Below are positions 1 through 6,183 of a DNA stretch of 12,535 bases, piece by piece (positions within the stretch are counted from its first letter, which is position 1; each line of letters begins with the position of its first letter). The stretch spans positions 1 to 12,535 of the forward strand of contig QILH01000208.1 in NCBI GenBank assembly GCA_003233255.1, in the 5' to 3' direction. Below the pieces are notes generated by a model. It searched no databases and had not been told where the DNA came from. It saw only the letters and a program-made list of their open reading frames with translations. Source of the DNA: Gammaproteobacteria bacterium. GTDB lineage: Bacteria; Pseudomonadota; Gammaproteobacteria; UBA6429; Thiohalophilaceae. The translations under genes and the position numbers were made by a program.

Positions 1-1
1 G

Positions 2-115
2 GTCACTGCAGGAGCTGAATATATCGCCCAGTCATTGAACGCCGTCTGGGGGAGAACTCTGACCGCCGCCAATGTTCAGCAATATCTAATCGATAATGGG
101 TTGCCGACCCCATAA
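2..115 (+). CDS. C-terminal end of an unidentified protein (5' partial)
   Basis: An open plus-strand frame enters from outside the window and ends at the TAA at 113-115. The 37 visible residues begin VTAGAEYIAQSLNAVWG and end DNGLPTP. There is no membrane segment or catalytic motif in this piece, and I do not recognise the family. The other plus-strand frames here close early. It converges on grxD, and the hairpin at 186-203 lies between them, which is the expected layout for two gene ends. That this is a true gene end is an inference from the open frame and the terminator position; a chance open frame is possible over so short a stretch. Confidence 0.4.
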   Translation, partial: VTAGAEYIAQSLNAVWGRTLTAANVQQYLIDNGLPTP

Positions 116-180
116 GATAGTTCTTATCACCAGCCCATCAGAATCTCGACCAGTCTAAATTTCAATATATTCAGTTCAAT

Positions 181-203
181 AAAAAAGCCCGCTAAAGCGG
201 GCT
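181..203 (-). terminator. Rho-independent terminator of grxD
   Basis: A 7-bp GC-rich stem pairs AGCCCGC (186-192) with GCGGGCT (197-203) around a TAAA loop. Read on the minus strand, the stem runs straight into six T (181-186), the classic intrinsic terminator form, 34 nt past the grxD stop. On the plus strand the T-rich stretch comes only after a CGA gap, so termination of the incoming plus-strand gene would be weaker. Confidence 0.88.
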
Positions 204-237
204 CGATTTATTCTTTTTATTCGTTGATAATAAAAAA

Positions 238-552
238 TTAAGCGCTGGCTTCTTCTATCATGGTTTTAAGTTCACCCTTCTGGTACAACTCCAGGGTGAT
301 ATCACATCCACCAACCAGTTCTCCATTAATGTAAATTTGCGGGAAAGTAGGCCAATCCTGATAACGTGGCAGGTTTTCAAAAATTTCCTGATCCATCAGA
401 ACATTTACATGCGCGAATTCTTTGCCACAGGATTGCAACGCCTGGGCCGCGCGTGATGAAAAACCGCACTGAGGTAACTGAGGGGTACCTTTCATGAAAA
501 TTACGGCGGAGTTGTCTTTTACAATTTTGTCGATTCTTTCTAATACGTCCAT
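238..552 (-). CDS. grxD: Monothiol glutaredoxin, Grx4/GrxD type (CGFS)
   Basis: At 104 residues it has the usual length of single-domain bacterial CGFS glutaredoxins. The active site CGFS lies at residues 29-32 (PQCGFSSRA), after KGTPQ at 21-25, the lysine-containing glutathione-binding stretch. The cis-proline motif WPTFPQIYING lies near 67-77, and GGCD near 81-84 completes the thioredoxin fold. Proteins of this family bind a bridging [2Fe-2S] cluster with glutathione, usually as dimers or with BolA, and take part in cytoplasmic Fe-S delivery and iron sensing rather than disulfide reduction. The start ATG has an AGAGGT ribosome site about 9 nt upstream. The gene seems to be its own unit: a terminator follows it, and 148 bp of non-coding DNA with an IscR-like site precedes it. 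Confidence 0.96.
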   Translation of the reverse strand: MDVLERIDKIVKDNSAVIFMKGTPQLPQCGFSSRAAQALQSCGKEFAHVNVLMDQEIFENLPRYQDWPTFPQIYINGELVGGCDITLELYQKGELKTMIEEASA

Positions 553-631
553 CGGTCTGTAACCTCTAATGCGTTTGTCGGTTTAATCGGCGCGGGATGA
601 ATCGCGACGAAGGTAAATATCACATAATTCT

Positions 632-683
632 AATATAGTCTTTAGCAAAACGAAACCTATACTTGAGTTAAATACTAGGATAT
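632..683 (-). promoter_or_regulatory. IscR type 1-like operator with candidate grxD promoter
   Basis: The 25 bp at 659-683 match the published E. coli type 1 IscR consensus (ATASYYGACT, RWWWY, AGTCRRSTAT) at 20 of 25 positions. On the plus strand the first half reads ATACTTGAGT (9 of 10 matches), then TAAAT, then ACTAGGATAT. A possible -10 on the minus strand, TATATT, lies at 632-637. At 17-bp spacing the -35 position (655-660) would overlap the operator edge and is a poor hexamer, as in regulated promoters. This would give a leader of roughly 75 nt before the grxD ATG. IscR with a [2Fe-2S] cluster usually represses at type 1 sites, so grxD would rise when Fe-S supply is short. Sequence match is seen; regulation is inferred. 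Confidence 0.5.
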
Positions 684-700
684 GGCCCATTTTTTCATTA

Positions 701-2482
701 TCAAGCCCGATCGACATGGGTTTGCAGCCAGAATTCCAGCAAGGCCAGATGCCATAGTTTACTACCCTGCAGACGGGTAAAGTGTTGATCGGGCTCGGAT
801 AATAGCTTTTCGACATAGTCATGCTGATACAAACCACGTTGCCGAGCAGCCGGTTGCAGCAGGATATCGCGCATAAATTCAAGAAAATCGCCGCGCACGA
901 ATTTTAACGCCGGCATGGGGAAATACGCCTTCGGCCGGTCGATCACCGCGTCAGGTACAATACCCCGTGATATCTGTTTAAGGACGTGTTTGCCACCGCG
1001 GCCAAGTTTTAGATGCGGCGGCAGCTGCGCAGCCAGCTCGACCAGCCGATAATCCAGAAACGGCACCCGTGCTTCGAGTCCAAAGGCCATGGTCATATTG
1101 TCCACCCGTTTGACCGGATCATCCACCACCAGGGTCGTTACATCCGCTCGCAATACCCGATCGATAAATTCATCGGCATCGGGTTCGTTTAACAACTCCG
1201 CCATTTTCAATGAAGTGTAGTCGTCGCCGTGGTACCGCGCATTGACCATTTCTAGATACTCAGCATGATCGCGATCAAAATAATAACGACCAAATCGATC
1301 CACATACTCACCGTTGATGTCTTCGTGCATACGCGGGTACCAGAAATAACCGGCAAACACCTCATCGGCCCCCTGGCCACTTTGCACCACTTTCACGCTT
1401 TTCGAAACCTGTTCGGATAACAGGTAAAACGCCACCGCATCCTGGCCAAACATCGGTTCCGACATCGCCTGTACCGCTTCGGGCAATCGCTTTAAAACCT
1501 GATCATTTGAAATATGGATCTTATGATGTTTAGTTTGATAACGTTCGGCCACCTGATCCGAAAATTCAAATTCATCGCCTTTTTCTTCAGGGTGATCTTC
1601 AAAGCCAATCGAATAAGTTAATAAATCCTGTACATTGCTCTCGGCTAGCAACGCGACTAACAAACTTGAGTCTAAACCACCGGATAACAACACACCGACC
1701 GGAACATCCGCCACCATTAAACGTTTTCTGACCGCATCGCGTAGTTGTTCATGAATCCGATCCGTCCATTCCTGATCGCTGTACTTTTCTGTTGGGCGTT
1801 GCGCTTTAAGACGCCAGTACCGCTGAGTTTTCACCGCGCCTTTTTTATCAATCATCATCGACGTGCCGGGTTCAAGCTTCTTTATCCCGACCAAAATCGT
1901 GTGCGGTGCAGGGATCACCGCATGCAAGGTGAACTGATGATGCAAGCCGATTTTATCGATCGAAGTATCAACCTCCCCGGCCGCCAGTAAAGCCTGAGTA
2001 TTAGAGGCAAAGCGAATAAATTTTTCATTCTTTGAAAAATAAAAAGGTTTGATGCCCATCCGATCTCGGGCAACAAATAACTGTTGCGTATTTTGATCCC
2101 AGATGGCAAAAGCAAACATACCATCCAGATGAGCCGGGCACTCTACGCCCCATTTATGATAGGCCTTGATGATAACTTCAGTATCACCTTCACTTTGAAA
2201 TTGATAACCTTCATCAATAAACTGCTTTCTTAATTCGGGGTAATTATAGATGGCGCCATTAAAAACAATCGTCAAACCTAAGGCCGGATCAAACATCGGC
2301 TGATTAGAACGGGGCGAGAGATCGATAATCGATAAGCGTCGGTGACCAAACTGGATAACGTCGTTAGACCAGCTGGATTCAAAATCGGGGCCACGTCGCG
2401 CCAGCTCGGGTAACATTTTTTTTATCACACCAGGATTTAAACCCTGGCCATCAAAACGTAATTCTCCACATAAACCACACAT
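701..2482 (-). CDS. Asparagine-synthetase-family glutamine amidotransferase, resembling N-acetylglutaminylglutamine amidotransferase
   Basis: This 593-residue protein has two domains. The N-terminal class II glutaminase starts at Cys2, the nucleophile freed by Met removal, which fixes the start codon; it shows GHRRLSIIDLS (46-56), FNGAIYNY (74-81) and GDTEV (99-103). The synthetase domain has the ATP-pyrophosphatase loop SGGLDSS (267-273), SGQGADEVFAGY (368-379), VDDPVKRVDNMTM (453-465) and EARVPFLD (470-477). It makes an amide using ammonia from glutamine and ATP. The C-terminal part (RPKAYFPMPALK near 516, GSKLWHLALLEFWL near 573) resembles the Pseudomonas enzyme that amidates the osmolyte N-acetylglutaminylglutamine (TIGR03104) more than AsnB, as I recall those sequences. 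The usual cassette genes, an ATP-grasp/acetyltransferase and an M42-type peptidase, are not in this window. No Shine-Dalgarno is visible; translation probably follows the gene 24 nt upstream. Plain asparagine synthetase remains possible. Confidence 0.85.
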   Translation of the reverse strand: MCGLCGELRFDGQGLNPGVIKKMLPELARRGPDFESSWSNDVIQFGHRRLSIIDLSPRSNQPMFDPALGLTIVFNGAIYNYPELRKQFIDEGYQFQSEGDTEVIIKAYHKWGVECPAHLDGMFAFAIWDQNTQQLFVARDRMGIKPFYFSKNEKFIRFASNTQALLAAGEVDTSIDKIGLHHQFTLHAVIPAPHTILVGIKKLEPGTSMMIDKKGAVKTQRYWRLKAQRPTEKYSDQEWTDRIHEQLRDAVRKRLMVADVPVGVLLSGGLDSSLLVALLAESNVQDLLTYSIGFEDHPEEKGDEFEFSDQVAERYQTKHHKIHISNDQVLKRLPEAVQAMSEPMFGQDAVAFYLLSEQVSKSVKVVQSGQGADEVFAGYFWYPRMHEDINGEYVDRFGRYYFDRDHAEYLEMVNARYHGDDYTSLKMAELLNEPDADEFIDRVLRADVTTLVVDDPVKRVDNMTMAFGLEARVPFLDYRLVELAAQLPPHLKLGRGGKHVLKQISRGIVPDAVIDRPKAYFPMPALKFVRGDFLEFMRDILLQPAARQRGLYQHDYVEKLLSEPDQHFTRLQGSKLWHLALLEFWLQTHVDRA

Positions 2483-2506
2483 AATAAATTTGTCGAGACA
2501 ATCCGA

Positions 2507-4045
2507 TTATTCGGCCTTACCCCAACCTCCTCCACCCGCTGTTTCAATGACTAAACGATCGCCTTTCTTCAGCGTAGTACTAAATTTTGCTGGCATGACT
2601 TTATTATTGATTTTATTCATACCCGGTTGCCCATTCTCACCATCGTGACTTCCCCATGGCGCGTGCGAACGACGTTCGGTTAGTAGCGTCACCGTCGTCG
2701 TATCAGTAAACTCAAATTCACGAATCAAACCATCGCCACCGCGGTGCCTGCCGCCGCCGCCCGTACCTTCACGAATCGCATAGCGATGTACTCGCAGTGG
2801 GTAGCTAGCTTCCATCACCTCGATAGGTGTATTGCGAGTATTCGTCATGTGCGTTTGCACGGCGGACAAACCGGGATGCAATCGACCGGCGCCCATACCG
2901 CCCCCGATGGTTTCATAATAGTCCCAATGTTCTGCACAATACGTTCCACCCATCGCAAGATTATTCATACTGCCATGACTGGCGGCCGGTATCTGATCGG
3001 GTATGGCTTTGGCCAGAGCCCCCATCACTACATCGACAATGCGCGTACTGGTTTCAACATTACCCGCTGCCACCGCAGCCGGTCGTTTCGCATTTAACAG
3101 ACTGCCGAGCGATGCATTGATGGTAATGGGTTTAAAGCTGCCCGCACAGGCAGGTGTGTAATCTGGCATTAGGCACCGAAAAACATAATACACCGCCGCA
3201 GCCACCACCGACAAAGGACAATTAATATTGCCACTTGTCTGGCTAGCGGTTCCTTCAAAATCGGCGTGAACCGTACAGTCCCTTATGCTTAATTTAAGTT
3301 TAATCAACAGATCCTTATTTCCCAGACCATCATCGTCCATCACATCTGAAAATTGATAATCGCCATCGGGAATCGATGCCAGTACATCACGGGCGATCGA
3401 AAGACCATATTCGTTCAACGCATCCAGTGCCGATTGATAACCTGAACAACCCACCTTCTCAATCAGATCTATCAGACGTAACCCCCCCGTGCGGTTGGCA
3501 CTGATCTGGGCAGCAAAGTCTCCCTCACCGATCGCTTTATTGCGTGTTGCATCGAGAATCGTTTGCATAACCGATGGATTTATTTCTCCCGCCTGCAAAA
3601 GATATTGGGGCGGAATAACAATGCCTTCTTCGTCTAGTGATCTGGATATCGGCATCGAACCCGGGCTGTGACCACCGATGTCGGCATGATGTGCTCGGTT
3701 GGCAACAAACCCCATCAGTTGTTTTTCCACAAACACCGGTGCAATCAAAGTCACGTCCGGCAAATGTGTGCCGCCTAAAAACGGATCGTTGACCACCACC
3801 ATATCACCAATGTGCCAATTTATATCTTTGACAATATCGCGCATCGCATACGCCATACTGCCAAGATGCACGGGAATGTGTGCCGCCTGCGCACATAACT
3901 CGCCCTGCACATCAAATACCGCGCAGGAAAAATCCAGCCGATCACGGATGTTGGGTGAAAAGGCAGCATGTTGTAACACCGCACCCATTTCAGCACAAAT
4001 TGCGTTTATTCGGCTTGAAAAAATGCTCAGATCAACCGGGTTCAT
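2507..4045 (-). CDS. Hydantoinase B / 5-oxoprolinase family subunit (HyuB-like)
   Basis: This 512-residue protein is close to full HyuB length. It shows the family hallmarks: EMGAVLQHAAFSPNIRDRLDFS (19-40), VNDPFLGGTHLPD (85-97), NRAHHADIGGHSPGS (116-130) and a glycine-rich C-terminal block, including GTGGGGRHRGGDGLIREFEF. Asp38, His94, Asp97 and His119/120 are plausible metal ligands, by inference. HyuB-type subunits normally work with an ATP-binding HyuA subunit to open lactam rings of hydantoins, 5-oxoproline or related cyclic amides. No hyuA is present on either side, although the two genes are commonly adjacent, so the substrate is unknown. It is the first gene of a likely two-gene operon with the amidotransferase. 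The start matches the family N-terminus, has no ribosome site, and lies just after a good promoter. Family is certain enough; function is not. Confidence 0.9.
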   Translation of the reverse strand: MNPVDLSIFSSRINAICAEMGAVLQHAAFSPNIRDRLDFSCAVFDVQGELCAQAAHIPVHLGSMAYAMRDIVKDINWHIGDMVVVNDPFLGGTHLPDVTLIAPVFVEKQLMGFVANRAHHADIGGHSPGSMPISRSLDEEGIVIPPQYLLQAGEINPSVMQTILDATRNKAIGEGDFAAQISANRTGGLRLIDLIEKVGCSGYQSALDALNEYGLSIARDVLASIPDGDYQFSDVMDDDGLGNKDLLIKLKLSIRDCTVHADFEGTASQTSGNINCPLSVVAAAVYYVFRCLMPDYTPACAGSFKPITINASLGSLLNAKRPAAVAAGNVETSTRIVDVVMGALAKAIPDQIPAASHGSMNNLAMGGTYCAEHWDYYETIGGGMGAGRLHPGLSAVQTHMTNTRNTPIEVMEASYPLRVHRYAIREGTGGGGRHRGGDGLIREFEFTDTTTVTLLTERRSHAPWGSHDGENGQPGMNKINNKVMPAKFSTTLKKGDRLVIETAGGGGWGKAE

Positions 4046-4053
4046 GTGAAAAG

Positions 4054-4082
4054 GTAATATCAGTAATATTGAATATTGTCAA
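4054..4082 (-). promoter_or_regulatory. Promoter of the hydantoinase B-amidotransferase operon, probably leaderless
   Basis: Read on the minus strand there is a perfect -35 TTGACA (4077-4082), a 17-bp spacer, and a -10 TATTAC (4054-4059, 4 of 6). The -10 is preceded by TGA, so it has the TGn of an extended -10. Only 8 nt separate the -10 from the ATG at 4045, so transcription should start within about 0-3 nt of the start codon. The stretch before the ATG holds no Shine-Dalgarno sequence, which fits a leaderless mRNA. Confidence 0.62.
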
Positions 4083-4207
4083 AAAATTCATGTGGTTAGA
4101 TAATCTCCATAAACACTCAATGGTTATGATGGGGTGCCCAGCCTGCAATTACTATAGTAGAATGCTCAAACATTTTATCTAACCCTCCATTAACCATTAA
4201 AATCTAA

Positions 4208-4223
4208 AAGGGGAGAACATTTC
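4208..4223 (+). promoter_or_regulatory. Ribosome binding site fixing the start of the PuuD-like gene
   Basis: AAGGGGAGA lies at 4208-4216, 7 nt before the ATG at 4224, the strongest Shine-Dalgarno in the plus-strand half. It supports this start and suggests high translation. A clear sigma-70 promoter was not found in the 178-bp divergent region; TATAGT at 4153-4158 and TAAAAT at 4198-4203 are possible -10 elements without good -35 partners. Confidence 0.7.
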
Positions 4224-4847
4224 ATGAATCCACTAAAATCCGTATGGGGTACGATTATCTCTGGTATCGTACTTGCTGTTATTATCATGCTTGCTGTTAG
4301 AGGCATGCAGCCCGCTGCGCCTGACGGTGCCGCCGCAGCTCTAGCAATCAATCCATGGGCCTTCTGGGTCTGGATTCACGTGCTGGTTGGTATCACCTGG
4401 ATCGGCCTGTTGTATTATTTCAATTTCGTTCAAATCCCAGCCATGCCGGCGGCGAAAGCCGATGGTACCGCTCCGGGTATCACCAAGCACATAGCACCAC
4501 GTGCCCTGCTCTGGTTCCGCTGGGCAGCCGTTGCCACCTGGTTTACCGGTGCACTTGCTCTCGAAGCCATGCATACAGCAGATGGTTCGGGTTTTGTTGC
4601 CGCATTCACACTATCTGAAGGCTACAAAGCTATCGGCATGGGTGCCTGGTTAGGAACGATTATGTTATTTAACGTCTGGGTTCTAATCTGGCCAAACCAG
4701 AAGAAAATCCTCGGCATGGTCGAAGCCACTGACGAAGCCAAAGTCAAAGCGGCCATGGTCGCCCTGATGGCCTCACGGACGAATACCCTGCTGTCAATTC
4801 CAATGATATTGGGCATGATCGCACAGGGACACGGCTACCCGTTCTAG
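4224..4847 (+). CDS. Short PuuD-like (urate hydroxylase N-terminal domain) inner-membrane protein
   Basis: This is a 207-residue integral membrane protein with about five hydrophobic segments, near residues 9-27, 45-63, 92-114, 137-156 and 185-200. It resembles the membrane domain of putative urate hydroxylase PuuD (Urate_ox_N, DUF989): WIHVLVGITWIGLLYYFNFV at 50-69 and FNVWVLIWPNQKK near 149-161 are typical. His52 in the second segment and His89 (TKHIAPRAL) could bind heme, by inference. Full PuuD proteins carry a C-terminal cytochrome c domain with CXXCH; this one ends after the last membrane segment, so it is a domain-only form and activity on urate cannot be assumed. It lies divergent from the hydantoinase B gene and is followed by two terminators, so it is likely monocistronic. 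Confidence 0.72.
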   Translation: MNPLKSVWGTIISGIVLAVIIMLAVRGMQPAAPDGAAAALAINPWAFWVWIHVLVGITWIGLLYYFNFVQIPAMPAAKADGTAPGITKHIAPRALLWFRWAAVATWFTGALALEAMHTADGSGFVAAFTLSEGYKAIGMGAWLGTIMLFNVWVLIWPNQKKILGMVEATDEAKVKAAMVALMASRTNTLLSIPMILGMIAQGHGYPF

Positions 4848-4866
4848 AAAAACGGCCTGTAGCCAC

Positions 4867-4895
4867 AAAAAACCCGGCTTTTAGCCGGGTTTTTT
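4867..4895. terminator. Bidirectional rho-independent terminator after the PuuD-like gene
   Basis: A perfect 8-bp stem, ACCCGGCT (4872-4879) with AGCCGGGT (4883-4890) around TTT, is flanked by an A run on the left (from 4867) and a T run on the right (4890-4895). This can terminate transcription in both directions. It lies 20 nt past the stop of the PuuD-like gene. No minus-strand gene ends here. Confidence 0.9.
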
Positions 4896-4904
4896 CGTTT
4901 AGAT

Positions 4905-4950
4905 GTTTGCTCATTAGCAAACTAATGTCTAAAATTAACCTTTGCAAAGG
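4905..4950. promoter_or_regulatory. Paired TTTGC/GCAAA dyads in the argD upstream region, with a possible promoter
   Basis: Two perfect inverted repeats built from the same half-site lie between two terminators. The first is GTTTGCT-CATT-AGCAAAC (4905-4922); the second is the 12-bp palindrome CCTTTGCAAAGG (4939-4950). Their centres are 31 bp apart, about three helical turns. A possible -10, TAAAAT (4930-4935), lies between them, 17 bp after a weak -35, TTGCTC (4907-4912). This could be an operator pair for a regulator of argD; it could also be RNA structure. It does not look like an ArgR box. The dyads are plain in the sequence; the role is inference. Confidence 0.35.
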
Positions 4951-4974
4951 CGGCCTCATTTAGGCTGCTTTTTT
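4950..4974 (+). terminator. Second plus-strand terminator or attenuator just before argD
   Basis: GCGGCCT (4950-4956) pairs with AGGCTGC (4962-4968), with one G-U pair and a 5-nt loop, and is followed by six T (4969-4974). It is a plus-directed intrinsic terminator; the minus side lacks a T run. It ends only 21 nt before the argD ATG. It is either a back-up for the terminator at 4867-4895 or an attenuator in an argD leader transcript. Confidence 0.75.
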
Positions 4975-4995
4975 ATTTGGTATTGGTAGTAAAAT

Positions 4996-6183
4996 ATGGA
5001 TCATTTGATGTCAAATTATGCCCGCTTGGATGTCACCTTTTCGCATGGAAAAGGCGCGCTATTGTGGGACTCAAACGGTAATGAATACCTCGATGCCTTA
5101 GCGGGTATTGCCGTGTGTGCACTGGGGCATGCCCACCCCGCCGTTCAGGCCGCGATCAGCGATCAGGCCGGACAACTGCTACACACCTCGAATATTTATG
5201 AAATCAAAGTCCAGCGCCAGCTGGCCAATAAACTGTGTGAAATATCCGGCATGGACAATGTCTTTTTTGCCAATTCAGGTGCTGAGGCAAACGAAGCCGC
5301 AATCAAGCTGGCGCGTTTATACGGCCACAACAAGGACATCGACACCCCTACCTTGATCGTCACCGAAGGCAGTTTTCATGGCCGCACCCTGGCGACCTTA
5401 ACCGCTACCGGAAATCGTAAAATACAGGCCGGGTTTGAGCCTCTGGTCAGTGGTTTTGTGCGCGCACCCTATAACGATATCGAGGCAATCGAAAACATCG
5501 GCCACAATAATAAAGACGTGGTCGGTGTGATGGTAGAACCCATTACCGGTGAGGGAGGTATCTCCATTCCTGCTGATGACTATTTAATAAAATTACGCGC
5601 CTTATGTGATCAACATGGCTGGTTGCTTATTGTTGATGAAATTCAAACCGGCATGGGCCGCACCGGCAAATGGTTTGCCCATCAACATCAGGGTATAAAA
5701 CCGGATGTGATGACCCTCGCCAAGGCACTTGGCAATGGTGTTCCTATCGGTGCCTGTCTGGCACGCGGTGAAGCCGCCAGGCTTTTTCAACCCGGCCATC
5801 ATGGCTCGACCTATGGCGGTAACCCCCTTGCCTGCCGCGCCAGCCTGAGCGTGATCGAGACGATCGAACAGGAAAAACTGATCGATCGCGTGAATGAACT
5901 GTCGGAATTATTTGTACATGGTTTTAAAGAAAAACTGAACGGACAAGACGGCATTGTCGAAATAAGGGCCAAAGGTCTGATGCTTGGCATCGAACTCGAA
6001 ATACCCTGCGCTGAACTGGTAAAACAGGCACTCGACAAAGGTCTATTGATCAATGTAACCGCCGGCAATGTCGTTCGCTTATTACCGCCTTATGTTATGA
6101 GCAACGAACAGGCGCAACAGGTGATCGATACGGTTTCCAGCCTGATTGTTGCTTATCTCGAAAATGCGAAGGCACCAACATGA
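4996..6183 (+). CDS. argD: Acetylornithine aminotransferase (class III PLP aminotransferase)
   Basis: This 395-residue protein has typical ArgD length. It converts N-acetylglutamate semialdehyde and glutamate to N-acetylornithine and 2-oxoglutarate in cytoplasmic arginine synthesis, and in some bacteria also acts in lysine synthesis. The PLP-binding features are NSGAEANE (93-100), FHGRT (127-131), VDEIQTGMGRTG (213-224) with cofactor Asp214, and the Schiff-base Lys243 in LAKALGNGVPIG (241-252). The substrate-side STYGGNPLAC lies at 271-280. The N-terminus MDHLMSNYARLDVTF fits the family pattern, so I keep the first ATG, though its ribosome site is weak and Met5 (ATG at 5008) is an alternative. 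The stop overlaps the argF start by 4 nt (ATGA), so the two are translationally coupled. No ArgR box was recognised upstream. Confidence 0.95.
   Translation: MDHLMSNYARLDVTFSHGKGALLWDSNGNEYLDALAGIAVCALGHAHPAVQAAISDQAGQLLHTSNIYEIKVQRQLANKLCEISGMDNVFFANSGAEANEAAIKLARLYGHNKDIDTPTLIVTEGSFHGRTLATLTATGNRKIQAGFEPLVSGFVRAPYNDIEAIENIGHNNKDVVGVMVEPITGEGGISIPADDYLIKLRALCDQHGWLLIVDEIQTGMGRTGKWFAHQHQGIKPDVMTLAKALGNGVPIGACLARGEAARLFQPGHHGSTYGGNPLACRASLSVIETIEQEKLIDRVNELSELFVHGFKEKLNGQDGIVEIRAKGLMLGIELEIPCAELVKQALDKGLLINVTAGNVVRLLPPYVMSNEQAQQVIDTVSSLIVAYLENAKAPT

Noticed and set aside
583..882. A 99-codon minus-strand open frame across the grxD-amidotransferase gap
   Set aside because: Most of it is out of frame with the strongly conserved amidotransferase C-terminus, its product matches nothing I know, and the gap is better explained by the operator and promoter.
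1745..1990. Plus-strand open frames inside the amidotransferase and hydantoinase B genes
   Set aside because: They are shadows of long conserved minus-strand genes and show no family motif or ribosome site.
4900..4995. ArgR box upstream of argD
   Set aside because: The dyads present use TTTGC/GCAAA and do not fit the TGAAT-N-ATTCA type pattern of ArgR boxes.
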